The position numbers and the translations under genes were made by a program. Below the pieces are notes generated by a model. The model saw only the letters and a program-made list of their open reading frames with translations. It was not told where the DNA came from and searched no databases. Of a stretch of 64,000 bases of DNA, positions 11,145-23,060 are shown in pieces; positions within the stretch are counted from its first letter, which is position 1, and the number at the start of each line of letters is the position of its first letter. The stretch is taken from positions 4,723,902 through 4,787,901 of the forward strand of contig ML662465.1 in the NCBI GenBank assembly GCA_007570785.1, in the 5' to 3' direction. Origin of the DNA: Antilocapra americana (Eukaryota > Chordata > Mammalia > Artiodactyla > Antilocapridae).

Positions 11145-12370
11145 AAGGTCAGTGCGGCTATAAATAAAACAATGATGCCAAAGAAGCCAACTCTTTTAAC
11201 GAGATTTGTTTTAATCTGCCACCTTCAGAATAACAAACAACTGACTATTACTTTCCATGGGACAGGAAAACAAAACGGCCCCAGAGGCAGTTAGAGATTC
11301 AAAAGGTGTCTTTATTGAGAGATGAGATGAACACCTCAACTAAGAGGCTTAAAACCACCTTGGAAACCTTCCTAAAATCAGTAGAACAGGATGTGGTTTA
11401 GGGCTTTTCCTGTTGGCTTGGAATGTTGGCCAAAGCCCCAAAGCTGAAAACAATAACCATGAAACATTCCCACATCCAGAGCCAAAGAGCTGCCAAATGA
11501 CTCCCCAGGGCTCATGAAGAGCTGGCCAGTCAGGTCCTGCAGCCCTCTCTCCAATGACTTCCATGCAGATTACATGGGCTGAGGACTGGCATTCAGTGAG
11601 GTGGGCAAACTATGAGCCAGGAGCCTGAGGGAGGAAGGTGCTTTGCCTCTTCGTGTCCTGTCACTCTGGTGGAGAAGTAGGTGAATCTTCCCTCATCAAG
11701 CCAAGTGAGAATGGGTCCAATGCACTCACGGATGGGATGAGGGACCTTCAGGAAGGGAGACTGTCCAGGGCTGCTGATGTGGAGGCTTTAGGTTGGTACC
11801 TGGAGCAAAATGCACTGGGAGGAACCCTGGAGAGAAGCTAAGTGTCATCAGGTATATGGAGCACGTGTGAACATAAGAACATAGAGGTGGTGCCTGGTTC
11901 CCACTTGGAGAACCATGAAGGCAAGAGGCTGGCTGGAACAGCCGTCGATTACAGGGTGAGGAGAGAGGGTGTCAGGAAGGCAGCCTCGACCCCCAGGGTC
12001 TGGTGTGGCAAAGATGCACTGAGTATCAAGTGGATACCTAGAAAATTAACTCAACTCAACCTCTCTCCACAAGACCATACTTAGGAGAGGACAACATTTG
12101 AATGACAGCAATGCAGAGGGCTTCAGCAGGCACAAAAGGACCACTGATGTCACCATCTAAGAAGAGTTTCACCTCCTACCCCTCTTCCCCCTCATCAGCC
12201 CCAGAGCAGCCAGCAACAGGAGAGGAGGGGAAGCAGGGAAGGACATCTCAACTGCCTCCCCCTCCCACACGGAACCCCTCCACTCAGGGTCAAGCTGGGG
12301 CTGGAGACAAGGGAAGACTTGGAATGGAATGAGAGGCTCACATTTGACTTCAACTGAATTGGACTTTAAA
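11145..12370. other. Non-genic stretch
   Basis: Several overlapping open frames of 60-80 codons occur on both strands, but none shows a domain or convincing splice context. No named repeat is visible. Confidence 0.4.
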
Positions 12371-12374
12371 AACC

Positions 12375-12600
12375 TTTCCACTGTGAAAAAATTTCAAGCA
12401 TACAAAATTGGGAGGAATGTAAATGAATGAATGCCCTGTGTCCATCACCAACTACAAGAGCCATCAACCCATGGCCAATCCTGTTTCATCTCTATGTCCC
12501 ATTAACTGCCCCTTCCCACTGACTTATTCTGAAGCAAGCCCCAGGTCTCGTGTTATTTCTGCACTGGGCTTTTAAATGCCTAGAAGTGAATCCTCCTTAC
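12375..12600 (+). repeat. Ancient L1M-type 3' end
   Basis: The order aaaatttcaagcatacaaaa, ccatcaccaac and ccatggccaatcctgtttc, tctgaagcaagccccagg is that of old mammalian L1 3' ends. Divergence is high. Confidence 0.55.
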
Positions 12601-12639
12601 AAAACTAAGATTCTTAACATTGAAACTGACCAGAAGACC

Positions 12640-13285
12640 CTGAGTTTTGCCCACTGTTTATTTTTCACAAACTCTAGAACATAAAGTTCACCAAGGGCAG
12701 AGAATTGTTCTGTTTTATTCACTGCTCTTTTTGTCATTGTTCAGTTGCTCAGTTGTGTCTGACTCTTTGCAACCCCATGAACTACAACATGTCAGGCTTC
12801 CCTGTCCTTCACTATGTCCCAGAGTTTGCTCAAACTGATGTCCATTGAGTCAGGGATGTCACCCAACCATCTCATTCTCTGTCACTCATTTCCCCTCCTG
12901 CCTTCAATCTTTCCCAGCATCAGGGTCTTTTTCAATGAGACGACTCTTCACATCAGGTGGCCAAGGTACTGGAGTTTCAGGTTCAGCATCAGTCCTTCCA
13001 ATGAGTATTCAGGGTTGATTTCTTTTAGGATCAACCAGTTTGATCTCCTTGCAGTCCAAGGGACTCTCAGGAGTCTTCTCCGGCACCACAGTTCAAAAGG
13101 AATCGATTCTTTGGCACTCTGCCTTCTTTACGGTCCAACTCTCACATCTGCACATGACTGCTGGAAAGACCATAGCTTTGACTCTACACTACTGTATCCC
13201 CATGCTTACAATATTAATAGCACATGACACACAGTAGGTGCTTAATAGATAATTGTTGATTAAATGAATGAATAAATCATTTTTT
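12640..13285 (+). repeat. L2 3' end split by a BovB insertion
   Basis: The left part (12640-12732) has gaacataaagttcaccaag, gggcagagaattgttctg and tattcactgct. The right part (13187-13285) resumes with actgtatccccatgc, cacagtaggtgcttaatag and aatgaatgaataaa. Together they make a normal L2 3' end. Confidence 0.75.
12733..13186 (-). mobile_element. BovB LINE 3' end, minus orientation, inside an L2
   Basis: It begins tcattgttcagttgctcag and includes ccatctcattctctgtcac and aggtggccaaggtactgg, ending ggaaagaccatagctttgac. The 137-codon plus-strand frame here is antisense BovB. Confidence 0.93.
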
Positions 13286-13859
13286 CCCCAGAATTGTCCA
13301 GCCTTCCTTTGTCACAGCCAAAGAGGTGTACGGGTTAAAGCAAAAGATGAAATCTTTGTTTTATCTTATTCAATTGACTTGCCTCCTGGCCGACCCAAAG
13401 TTGTTCAGCAAAATGTCCCACCCTGAAGCACTGATGGGGGTAATCCTCTCTTCTGAGAAACAGTTTTCAGAATGATTCCAGACAATGGTATAGAGGTCGT
13501 CTCTTCCTAAATCCTATGTATTTATAACATTTCCAGGAGAACTTGCAAATTGGTAGATCATAGGTTCTGTTCAGCCTGCTGATGCTTTTCATCACCATCT
13601 GGTTTTTACAATTTGCACTGCGCTGAGTTAAACTGTGGGCCTGCATTCCAGCCAGTCATTGGTTGGAGGAAGAGCATCTGCTCCTTTAGTGAGGCACACC
13701 CGCTTCTCTTGACCTCAGTCTCTAGTCCTCTCTAAGGTCCTCCATCTGTGTCATTCCTAGGTCACCTGCCTGGCTCCTGCTGGACCGTTGGCTTAAACAA
13801 AACAGAGACAGGAAACTATAGATGCTGCCAATCCCTTCCAGTTTGTTTAACTGTATGAT

Positions 13860-14370
13860 CTCAGCCATGAAATCCACTGAGCCCATGGTCATTCTTTGAC
13901 TAGTTTTTCAATTTCCCCCATGGTTCTGTATATTATTCAGATAATTTTTTTTTGCCAGCTACTTACTGGCTTGTGGGAACTCAGTTCCCCCACCAGGGAT
14001 GGAGGGATGGAACCCATGCCATGGTATTGGGAGTGTGGAGCCTTGACCACTGGACTGCCAGGGAATTCCCTTTACTAAGATCTTTTCATCCTCCCTTTGG
14101 AATCAATTTTTTGGGCCATATATGTTTTTCTATAATATAATTTATTTCATCCAGATTTTCTAATTTATCAGTATGAAGTTATGCATAATATATTCTGCAA
14201 CTGTAATTCTGATTTTGCTTACTCCTAATGCTACCTGTCTTTCTTCCTCTTCTTGATTAGATTAACTAAGCATTTTTTTCCTAGTTATCTCCAACATCAC
14301 CAAAGATTCAGTTTTAAATTTCATCTCATCTATATCTCATTTGGAATAAATATTTTAAGTTTCAAATATA
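13860..14370 (-). repeat. Ancient L1 ORF2 fragment, minus orientation, with a SINE insertion
   Basis: Antisense L1 phrases are visible: tttcatccagattttctaa, gaagttatgcataatata, and cttgattagattaactaagc. The element is interrupted by the SINE at 13945-14070. The left boundary is uncertain. Confidence 0.6.
13945..14070 (-). mobile_element. CHR-type SINE, minus orientation
   Basis: On the minus strand it reads ggaattccctggcagtcc, then a degenerate B box and a loose gggaactgagttcccac, and ends in an A run at 13945-13952. Confidence 0.75.
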
Positions 14371-14439
14371 TGGATGGCAGCCCTCTGTAATTGTTAGCAC
14401 AGATAAAGCTTTACCCTCATCTTTAAAAAATAAAGAACA

Positions 14440-14712
14440 TGACACAAATGAACCTATCTATGAAACAGAAACAGCCTCAGACACATCAAGAACAGACTTA
14501 TGGTTGTCAAGGTGGAGGGGGGCTGTTAGAAGTATGGATTGGGACTTAGGACTGTCAGATGAAAACTACTACATATAGGATGGATAAACAATAAGGTACT
14601 ATGTTCAATATCCTATGATAAAGCATAATGGAGAAGAATATGAATCACTGCTGTACAGCAGAAATTAACATAATGTTATAAATCAATAATACTTAGATAA
14701 AAATCAACATAT
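14440..14712 (+). repeat. Artiodactyl L1 3' UTR
   Basis: L1 3' features appear in order: acacaaatgaacctatctat, acttatggttgtcaaggt, gtactatgttcaatatcc and cactgctgtacagcagaaa. Confidence 0.88.
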
Positions 14713-14812
14713 ATAAATATATATAGTATACATATATACACATGCATGTGCGTGTGTGTGTATATTTATTTATATATAAATTTTATATAAAAAATATATA
14801 TATATTTGCTTC
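14705..14812. repeat. TA/TG microsatellite cluster
   Basis: Alternating TA blocks, a short GT run (cgtgtgtgtgtatatttat) and further TA blocks lie between the L1 tail and a Bov-tA SINE. Confidence 0.85.
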
Positions 14813-14998
14813 ACAAGTGGCACAGTGGTAAATTCACCTGCCACTGCAAGACATGCAGGAGAAAAAAGGTTTGATTCCTGGGTCAGGAAGAGCCACTGGA
14901 GAAGGAAATGGTAACCCACTCCAGTATTCTTGCCTGGAAAGTTCCATTCACAGTCCATGGGGTCTCAAAGGGTCAGACACTGAGCATGCATGCACTGC
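14806..14998 (+). mobile_element. Bov-tA SINE
   Basis: It has a degenerate head (tttgcttcacaagtggcac), gtttgattcctgggtcagg, then cccactccagtattcttgcc and an end at gggtcagacactgagc. Confidence 0.88.
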
Positions 14999-15109
14999 AG
15001 ATATACATTAATACATATATATGTCTGTTTCAACAGGAGAATTGAGGAGAAAGGAGGAGCAGGTACATATTAGATGCCTATGATCAAATGATCAAGCTGC
15101 CTTCTTACT

Positions 15110-15775
15110 CAGAGTTTTGCCTAGATTGTTTATTAGTTTTAATTAACTTTTACTTTATATGCTTTAATCAGTCTGAAATTTACACTGACGTATAATGAGA
15201 TGAAGATTTAATTTTGCTTTGTTTACCCCCAACATTAATCAATTGTCCCAGTGTCACTGAATATTTCTTTTTTCTAATATCCTGGATGGCCACTTTTATT
15301 ATCTAATAAACTCATATACATGAAAGATTGTCTCAGAGTTATCTGCTCTATTCCTTTGATCTATGTTTCAATATTTATGTACCATGCTATTTTAATCTTT
15401 GAAATTTTATAGTTTATTTTAATATCTATATTCAGTGTGTTCCCTAATTATTCTTCACTTTTAGGTTATTCATGGCTATTTTGCCTGTTCATTCTTCTGG
15501 GTGAAGTTTAGAATCACTTTGTCAAATTTCTGCTTCTCCATTAGAGGAAAATAAACATAACAAATACAAAAGAAATTGAAATGGGGATATTTATTAGAAA
15601 TGTATCAAACCCATGTATTTATTTAGGAAGAACTGACATTATTAAATAATTCTTTAATTCCATTTATCTGATCTTGTTTGAAATTCCCTTGATTAACTTT
15701 TATTTTTTCTTAATATACATTCTGCATACTCCTGGTTATATTCATTTCTAGACAGGGACTGCTTTTATTCCCATT
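15110..15775 (-). repeat. Ancient A/T-rich L1 fragment, minus orientation
   Basis: Antisense L1 ORF2-like text is visible: tatttatgtaccatgctatt, ttcatggctattttgcctg and attgaaatggggatattta. There is no open frame. Confidence 0.55.
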
Positions 15776-15973
15776 TTAGAAGTGAATAAGTCAGCCATAA
15801 AAAAAGAATGAAAAACTTCCATTTCCATCAACATGGGACGACCTAGAGATTATCATACTAACTGAAGTAAGTCAGGAAAAGATTAACACAATATATTACT
15901 TATATATAGAATTTTAAAAGTGATACAAATAAACTTATTTACAAAATTGAAATAGACTCCAGACATAGAAAAC

Positions 15974-17734
15974 AAAGCAAAGGAGAAAAGGAAAGATATA
16001 CCTAACTGAATGCAGAGTTCCAAAGAATACAATGCAAAGAAATAGAGGAAAACAATAGAATGGGAAAGACTAGAGATCTCTTCAAGAAAACTAGAGATAC
16101 CAAGGGAATATTTCACGTAAAGAGATGGACACAATAAAGGACAGAAATGGTATGGACCTAACAGAAGCAGAAGATATTAAGGAGAAGTGGCAAGAATACA
16201 CAGAAGAACTGTACAAAAAAGGTCTTAGTGACCTGGATAACCACGATGGTGTGATCACTCACCTAGCCAGACATTCTGGAGTGTGAAGTCAAGTGGGCCT
16301 TAGGAAGCATTACTACAAACAAAGCTAGTGAAAGTGATGGAATTCCAGCTAAGCTATTTCTAATCCCAAAAGATGATGTTGTTAAAGTGTTGCACTCAAT
16401 ATGCCAGCAAATTTGGGAAACTCAGCAGTGGCCACAGGACTGGAAAAAGTCAGTTTTCATTCCAATCCCAAAGAAGGGCAATACCAAAGAATGTTCAAAC
16501 TATTGCACAATTGCACTCATCTCACATGCTAGGTAAGTAATGCTCAAAATTCTCCAAGCTAGGTTTCAACAGTATGTGAACTGAGAACTGCCAGGTGTTC
16601 AAGCTGGTTTTAGAATAGGCAGAGGAACAAGAGATCAAATTGCCAACACCTGCTGGATCACAAAAAAAGCAGGAGAGTTCCAGAAAAACATCTGCTTCAT
16701 TGACTATGCTAAAGCCCTTGACTGTGTGGATCACCACAAACTGTGGAAAATTCTTAGAAATGGGCATACCAGATCACCTTATCTGCCTCCTGAGAAACCT
16801 GTATGCAGGTCAAGAAGCAACAGCTAGAACCAAACATGGAACAACAAACTGGTTCAAAATTGGGAAAGGAGTATGTCAAGGCTGTCTATTGTCACCCTGC
16901 TTATTTAATTTATATGCAGAGTACATCATGCGAAATGCCAGGCTGGATGAAGCTCAAGCTGCAATCAAGATTGCAGGGAGAAATATCAATAACCTCAGAT
17001 ATGCAGATGATACCACCCTAATGGCAGAAAGCAAAGACGATCTAAAGAGTCTTTTGATGAAGGTGAAAGAGGAGTGAAAAAGCTGGCTTAAAATTGAACA
17101 TTCATAAAACTAAGATCACAGCATCCAATCCCATCACTTCGTGGCAAATAGGTGGGGAAACAATGGAAACAGGGACAAACTTTATTTTCTTAGACTCCAA
17201 AATCACTGGGGACGGTGACTGCAGCCATGAAATTAAAAGATGCTTGTTCCTTGGAAGAAAAGCTATGACAAACCTAGACAGTGTATTAAAAAGTAGAGAC
17301 ATCCCTTTGCCAACAAAGGTCCATATAGTCAAAGATATGGTTTTTCTAGTAGTCATGTGACCATAAAGAAGGCTGAGTGCTTTTGAACTGTGATGCTTGA
17401 GAAGACTCTTGAGAGTCCTTTGGGCAGCAAGGGGATCAAACCAGTCAATCGTAAAGGATATCAATCCTGAAGATTCATTGGAAGGACTGATGCTGAAGCT
17501 CCAATACTTTGGCCACCTAATTCGAAGAGCCAACTCATTAAAAAAGGTTCTGGTGCTGGGAAAGATTGAGGGCAGGAGGAGGAGGCAACAGAGGCTAAGA
17601 TGGTTGGATGGCATCATTGACTCAATGGACATGAGTTTGAGCAAACTCAGGGAGATAGCAAAGGACAGGGAAGCCTGGAGTCTATGGGATCACAAACACG
17701 GGGTCGCAGAAAAGACTGAGCAACTAAACAACAA
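15974..17734 (+). mobile_element. BovB LINE, 5'-truncated, inserted in an L1
   Basis: It begins in the endonuclease-RT linker (aaagcaaaggagaaaagg) and runs to the element's end. RT motifs are seen in separate frames: VFQAG-type sequence near 16598, FIDYAKALDCVDHHKLW near 16696-16747 (split by a frameshift) and an intact NNLRYADDTTLMAESK box at about 16989-17036. The early stop at 17076 and other breaks make it inactive. The L1 host supplies a direct repeat on either side (atagaaaac at 15965-15973 and 17735-17743), giving a 9-nt target-site duplication. Confidence 0.95.
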
Positions 17735-17859
17735 ATAGAAAACATATCTGTGGTTGCCAAGGGGAAAGGGAGGAAGACTAAATTGGGAATTTAGGACTAA
17801 CAGTTACACATTACTATATATAACATAGACAGACAACAAAGACCTGCTATATAGCATGG

Positions 17860-17972
17860 GCTTTCATGGTGGCTCAGCAGTAAGAATCTGCCTGCACTGC
17901 AGGAGACACAGTTTGATCCCTGGGTCAGGAAGATCCCCTGAAGGAGGGCATGGTAGTCCTCTCATGGGAGAT
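17860..17972 (+). mobile_element. Bov-tA SINE, 3'-truncated
   Basis: Head gggctttcatggtggctcag and tttgatccctgggtcagg are present; the body stops soon after gatcccctgaaggaggg. Confidence 0.85.
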
Positions 17973-18010
17973 ATTTAACTGAATCATTTTGCTCTCTGTG
18001 TGACACATAC

Positions 18011-18872
18011 AAAGCTCTCAAGGAGGAAAGGCACAAATTATCTTCATCATCATCATCTTCGTTGTCGTCTTGATTGCTTAAACAAAAGCACTGTCAGAAA
18101 GGTAGGTGGAGAGTTGCCCAGATATGATTTTGTAGGATTGGAGTTTATTCCATTTGTAATCAAATCATGCAAGTCAAGAAGCTCGTTTTTAATTTAATTT
18201 AATTTTTTGCCAGAGTCCAAGAATGGATCTATTTTTTTTAAAAACAGGAATTAATTCACAATAACTGTTCCTAATGACAGTCATTTATTATCATCTCTCA
18301 CTCTTCTGGGAATTGACTGAATTAGCTATGTGGTTCTTGTTCAGGGTTCATCTCTGGTTGCATTTGATTGGCTGAGCCTGGAATCATCGCAACGTCTTTC
18401 TCATCTGCACCTCTGATGGTTAATGCTGGCTGAGAGCTAGAACCGAGAAGGGGCTTCTATAGGGAGCACCGCCGTGTGGCCTTTGAGTTGGCCTGGGCTT
18501 CCACACAGCATGCCAGCTGGGTCCCAGTGGGCATCCCAGGACGTGTGGAGCCTGGCAAAAGTTCTGTACTCTAACCTAGCCTTGGAAACCACAGGGCATT
18601 GCTTCCATTACCTCACTGTATCATTAGAAGCTAGCCCATATTCAAGAGGAGGGAAATTAGTTCCATCTCCTAATGGGAGGGATGTCAAAGAATCTGTCAA
18701 CATGTGTCATTTATCATGTGTCATGTCAACATTTAAGACCATCAAACTAGTCATATTGAGAGGAAACTGATGTATGGATCAGACGATTCTTTAACAATTC
18801 ACAAAAATAAATGCAGTTGTCAAAGGGCTCATAAAATTCAGATCAGCTCATCAATGCATTCTGTCTCCTGGT
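18011..18872. other. Non-genic stretch
   Basis: A short ATC/TCG-type run occurs at 18044-18075. A 98-codon open frame (18474-18770) shows no domain. No named repeat is visible. Confidence 0.4.
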
Positions 18873-19019
18873 TGGCATTACAGTATGGTGATGAAGTTAA
18901 AGTGCTAGATTTATAGCCTCGACATTCAAATGCTGGCTCTCCCACCTATCAGCCTGTGACTCGGGCAATTTGTCAACCTCTCTGGGCTTCCATCTCTATA
19001 AAGTGAATGTTATAAAAGT
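18873..19019 (+). repeat. MIR-containing duplicated segment, copy 1
   Basis: It starts with a block (18873-18908) also found at 19273, then MIR-like sequence (gcctgtgactcgggcaat, cctctctgggcttcc). It ends where a Bov-tA SINE begins. Confidence 0.8.
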
Positions 19020-19224
19020 ATGTGCTCAGTTGCCTCCGACTCTTTGCGACCCCATGGACTGTAACCCACCAAGTTCCTGGAACTTTTCAGGCAAGAATGC
19101 TGGAGAGGATTGCCATTTCCTACTCCAGGGGATCTTACCAACGCAGGGATAGAACTCTTCGTTTCTTGCGTCTCCTGCATTGGAGATGCTCATTGCATTA
19201 TCACTGAGCCACCAGGGAAGCCCC
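19018..19224 (-). mobile_element. Bov-tA SINE, minus orientation
   Basis: Plus strand shows cgactctttgcgaccccat at the left and gagccaccagggaagcccc at the right, the reversed SINE head. Confidence 0.9.
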
Positions 19225-19272
19225 CATACTACACTTGCTCTTAACCAAAAGGTTAAGATTAACTCTAAAGGC

Positions 19273-19421
19273 TGGCATTACAGTATGGTGATGAAGTTAA
19301 AGTGCTAGTTTATAGCCTCGACGTTCAAATTCTGACTCTTCTACCAATGTGCTTTCTGTGACTGGGGGCAAGTTTGTTAAACCTCTCTGGGCTTTCTTTT
19401 GTTAGGCTAATGTGATAAAAA
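19273..19421 (+). repeat. MIR-containing duplicated segment, copy 2
   Basis: It repeats copy 1 at a 400-nt offset, starting with 36 identical bases (tggcattacagtatggtg onward). Similarity continues through acctctctgggctttc with small indels. Confidence 0.8.
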
Positions 19422-19429
19422 GCATAACA

Positions 19430-20180
19430 TGTAATGAATGCTGTTCCATGGGGTGTATTTACCATGTGATGATGAGTACCATAAGCCCCAGGTTCTCCTC
19501 CGAGTCCTTTACTGTTACTGATGCTCTTGCCAGACGTAAAACATGCTCCTTTCAAAAGAGTGAGCCAGCGTGGAGGGCACCTTGCCCACACCTGGGTCAT
19601 TTCTAGCACTTTGAGTTCAACTCTCCTCATAGTTCATGCAGCTCTCAAGTGAGCCCCTCCAAGGGCTGGCTTCCAGGCTGCTGGGGTGGGTGGGCATGGC
19701 AACAGCCCCATCGCAGCCGGCGCGTGGCCAGGGATTCAGATCTGCCAGTGTGGGCGCAAACACTACCTCCCCAGAAAAGCTGCTTGAAGGCATAGACGGT
19801 GGTGGGGGGGGAGGTTAAAAATAAAGAGTGGTCATGTTCGGTTTTGAAATTAAGGAGAGCCTGAACTCCAGGAGCCAGGTGCTTGCTCTTGCTTTGGGAA
19901 GGGCGGCAGAGCATCAAGGTCGGGAGCATCATGTTGGTTCCTAGATCTGAAATCCACCAAAACACTTGAAATTGGGCAACTGGACCTCCTGGCTCATAGT
20001 TGTGGTCTCACCTGAAACATTAGTGTTTCAATTGTTTTCTGGTGGTTGGAGAGCTTGTAGCTCTTGCCCTTATTTTGCTTGTCCCTCACAGAGATTTTAA
20101 AATTTAAACTTTGAATGTCTTTGAATCAGGCTTTTGCCCTTCCAGTGTCTCCAGCATTCCCTATTATCTGTGTCCAGTCA
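19430..20180. other. Non-genic stretch
   Basis: A moderately GC-rich section (19640-19960) with a G run (19801-19813) has no gene I can name. Confidence 0.4.
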
Positions 20181-20184
20181 GCTA

Positions 20185-20490
20185 AGCCGAATAGTCCTGA
20201 ATATTCATTGGAAGGACTGATGATGAAGCTGGAACTCCAGTAATTTGGCCACCTGATACAAAGAACTGACTCCTTGGAAAAGCCCCTGATGCTGGGAAAA
20301 ATTGAAGGCAGGAGAAGAAGTGGGGGACAGAGAGATGGTTGAATGGCACCACCGACTCGATGAACATGAATTCAAGCAAGCTCAGGAAGTTGGTGATGGA
20401 CAAGGAAGCCTGGCGTGCTGCAGTCCATGGGGTCACAAAGAGTTGGACACGACTGAGCAACTGAACTGAACTGAACTGAACTGAGTCAGC
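20185..20490 (+). mobile_element. BovB LINE 3' end with TGAAC tail repeats
   Basis: It begins at the last 300 nt of the consensus (attcattggaaggactgatg) and ends gactgagcaactgaactg, continuing in four TGAAC repeats (20460-20482). Confidence 0.93.
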
Positions 20491-20589
20491 TCAGCTACAT
20501 AAAATATTTTCCAGGCCCTGATAGACACTCAAATTTAGTTTCCATCACACTTATTTTGGCTTTTCCTGCTTTTCCAACACCAATAATAC

Positions 20590-20790
20590 TTATGCGTATT
20601 ATGCATGCACCATGTTCCCAAATCTGTGCTCAGTATTATTCAACTATAACCTTAGTTACTTTGCTGAAATCCCACAAGAGAAACATTTCCCAGCCATAGA
20701 GGGGACAATGGAGGATCTGAGGGGTTAGGCAGTTTACCCAAATGATATAGTTTGTAAAAATGGCAGGGCTGCTATTTGAATCCAGGTTTC
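20590..20790 (+). repeat. MIR SINE
   Basis: The order is gtgctcagtattattc, ttagttactttgctgaaatc, ggcagtttacccaaatga, then ctatttgaatccaggttt. Confidence 0.6.
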
Positions 20791-20791
20791 A

Positions 20792-21002
20792 GCAGTCCCT
20801 GGCAGCTCAGATGATAAAGAATCAGTCTACAATGTGGGAGACCTGGGTTCGATCCCTGATGAGGAAGATTCCCTGGAGAAGGAAACGGCAACCCACTCTA
20901 GTATTCTTGCCTGGAGAATCCCATGGGTAGAGGAGCCTGGCGGGCTACAACCCGTGGCCTCACAAAGGGCTGGACACGGCTGAGTAACTAACACTGTCAC
21001 TT
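20792..21002 (+). mobile_element. Bov-tA SINE
   Basis: It has ctgggttcgatccctgatg, ggcaacccactctagtatt and the end ggacacggctgagtaacta. Confidence 0.9.
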
Positions 21003-21004
21003 TC

Positions 21005-21560
21005 AGTAGCAGTTGAGTAGGTGTTTTTTAGTTGCCAGTGACAGAAAATCCATGTCAAATTGGTTTAATTCACAAAAGAAAAGGATACTGATCCATTAGC
21101 TTAAATGGAGTATGTCTGGGTCCAGAGGCTCAAACTCCATCTCTCAGCTCTGGTATCATCTGGGGGCCAAAACTATTTCTTCCATTGGCAAGATGGCTTC
21201 TAGCCTCTCCAAGCCAACAACCTACCCTTTCACCAACCCCTGTTGAAGAGAAAGAGATTTTCTTTCCCAGCAGTCTTACTTTCTTTCTTTTTTTTTAATG
21301 CCCAGGATATGATGACTCTAGTAAGAATCAAATCATGCAGTCATCTCAGAACCAATCATATGGCCAAAGGTATAAGACAGGTTTAGGTTTTGCTTGAAGC
21401 CTTTGGTGGATAAGCCCTGCCTGAACCATATGACTGAGAATGAGAGATGGATAGAACCATGAGGAATATTGCTCTTTCCAGAAGGGGAACTGTCCACTAC
21501 ATATGCTAGCAAACAAGTTTATTGCCTTTCTTACAGGCTTCAGAGACACTGAGAACCTTC
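21005..21560. repeat. Ancient interspersed repeat, family not assigned
   Basis: The phrases agttgccagtgacagaaaa, ggtttaattcacaaaagaa, caagatggcttctagcctc and aaccaatcatatggcc follow an old mammalian repeat seen also at 22690-23060, 35180-35400 and 53350-53700. I cannot name the family. Confidence 0.4.
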
Positions 21561-21584
21561 CATTAAAAGTGAGGTAGATCATAC

Positions 21585-22255
21585 GAGCCAGCAATCCCAC
21601 TCCTAGGCATACACCCTGAGGAAACCAAAATTGAAACAGACACATGTATCCTATTGTTTACTGCAGCACTGTTTACAATAGCTAGAACATGGAAGCAACC
21701 TAGATGCCCATCAACAGATGAATGGATAAAGAAGTTGTGGTACATAGACATAATGGAATTTTACCCAGCCATAAAAGGAACACATTTGAGTCAGTTCTAA
21801 TGAGGTGGATGAACCTAGAGCCTATTATTCAGAGTGAAGCAAGTCAGAAAGAGAAAGATAAATGTCGTACACTAATGCATATATATGGAATCTAGAAAAA
21901 TGGTACTGAAGAATTTATTTTCAAGGCAGCAGTGGAGAAACAGACGTAGGGAATAGACTTATGGACATGGGGAGAGGGGAGGAGAGGGTGAGATGTATGG
22001 AAAGAAAAACATGGAAACTTACATTACGATATGTAAAATAGATAGCCAACAGAAATTTGATGTATGTCTCAGGAAACTCAAACATGGGTTCTGTAACCAC
22101 CTAGAGGGGTGGGGTGGGGAGGGAGATGGGAGGGAGGTTCAGAAGGGAGGGGATATATGTATACCTATGGCTGATTCATGTTGAGGTTTGAGAGAAAACA
22201 GCAACATTCTGTAAAGCAATTATCCTTCCATTAAAAAAATTAATAATAAAAAAAG
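21585..22255 (+). mobile_element. Bovine-type L1 3' end, 5'-truncated
   Basis: It begins in the end of ORF2 (agccagcaatcccactcctagg, shortened here) with gcaacctagatgcccatc, then the 3' UTR with a G-rich run (22105-22160) and a terminal A/AAT tail. Confidence 0.9.
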
Positions 22256-22406
22256 GAGTGAGGCAGGGAGCGCATTAGGGACTAGATGGATGTGTGCCTA
22301 TAATCTTAGCACCCAGAAGTAGGTGACTGTACAGTCTGAGCTTTTAGTAGACATCTGCTATTATCTCCCAGACCCCATTTCCCTTTCTTTTTAAAATTAT
22401 ATCACC

Positions 22407-22640
22407 AGGCTTCCGCTGGTCCAAAGGGTAAGAATCTCCACCTTGCAGTACAGGGGACACCAGTTCGATCCTTGGGCCAGGACGAGCTCACGTGCCGAGA
22501 GGCAACTAAGCCTGGGCTGCAACTGCCGAGCCGGTGCGCCCCAGAGCTGGTGGAGTCATCGCCATGGAGTGTAGACCTCTCTCCCTACAACTAGAGTAAA
22601 GCCGGTGAAATAACAGAAACCCAGGACTGCCAAAAAGAAA
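22407..22640 (+). mobile_element. CHR-type SINE
   Basis: It has an opening cttccgctggtccaaaggg, ccagttcgatccttgggcc (B box), a GC-rich body (gccgagccggtgcgcccc) and an A-rich tail. Confidence 0.75.
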
Positions 22641-22689
22641 ATAAAATACATTAATTAATTACACAAATTTGAAGAAATTATATCACCGT

Positions 22690-23060
22690 TTTCCTCTGGG
22701 AAGCCACACCTCCCCATGTAATTCAAAAGAACTCCAGGGGTGAGCATGTGACCCAGGCTTGGCAAACGCGATATCTATCCCTCTAGCTAAGATAATTAAG
22801 TTAGAGGTGGCTATTGAAGCCAAGTCAGTAAAACTCAGTCTTGTAATTTTTATTGGGGCTATTAGAAAAATTAAATTCTCCTCTCATTAGTATTACTGAG
22901 CTCTGGGGGTAGTGATTGGAGCTTCTGGGGGCCACCAAGAAAATGAAGAAAATTAGATGAAGGAAGAAAGGGATAGCTTCTGATATTGCATGAGTCCCTG
23001 GACCCATCTGTAGGTGAAGTCAGAAAACTCAAGGCTCTTCCAGTTACATAAACAAGCAAA
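22690..23060. repeat. Ancient interspersed repeat, same unassigned type as 21005-21560
   Basis: Key stretches are gtgagcatgtgacccagg, ttctgggggccaccaaga and ctcttccagttacataaac. Confidence 0.35.

Larger units (their letters stand above)
15788..18010 (+). repeat. L1 3' UTR carrying BovB and SINE insertions
   Basis: Left part 15788-15973 (gccataaaaaaagaatgaa, actgaagtaagtcaggaaa); middle part 17735-17858 (aaacatatctgtggttgcc, gacctgctatatagc); right tip 17973-18010 (tttaactgaatcattttgc). The gaps are filled by a BovB and a Bov-tA. Confidence 0.82.

Noticed and set aside
12814..13227. 137-codon plus-strand frame
   Set aside because: It is the antisense of a BovB 3' end.
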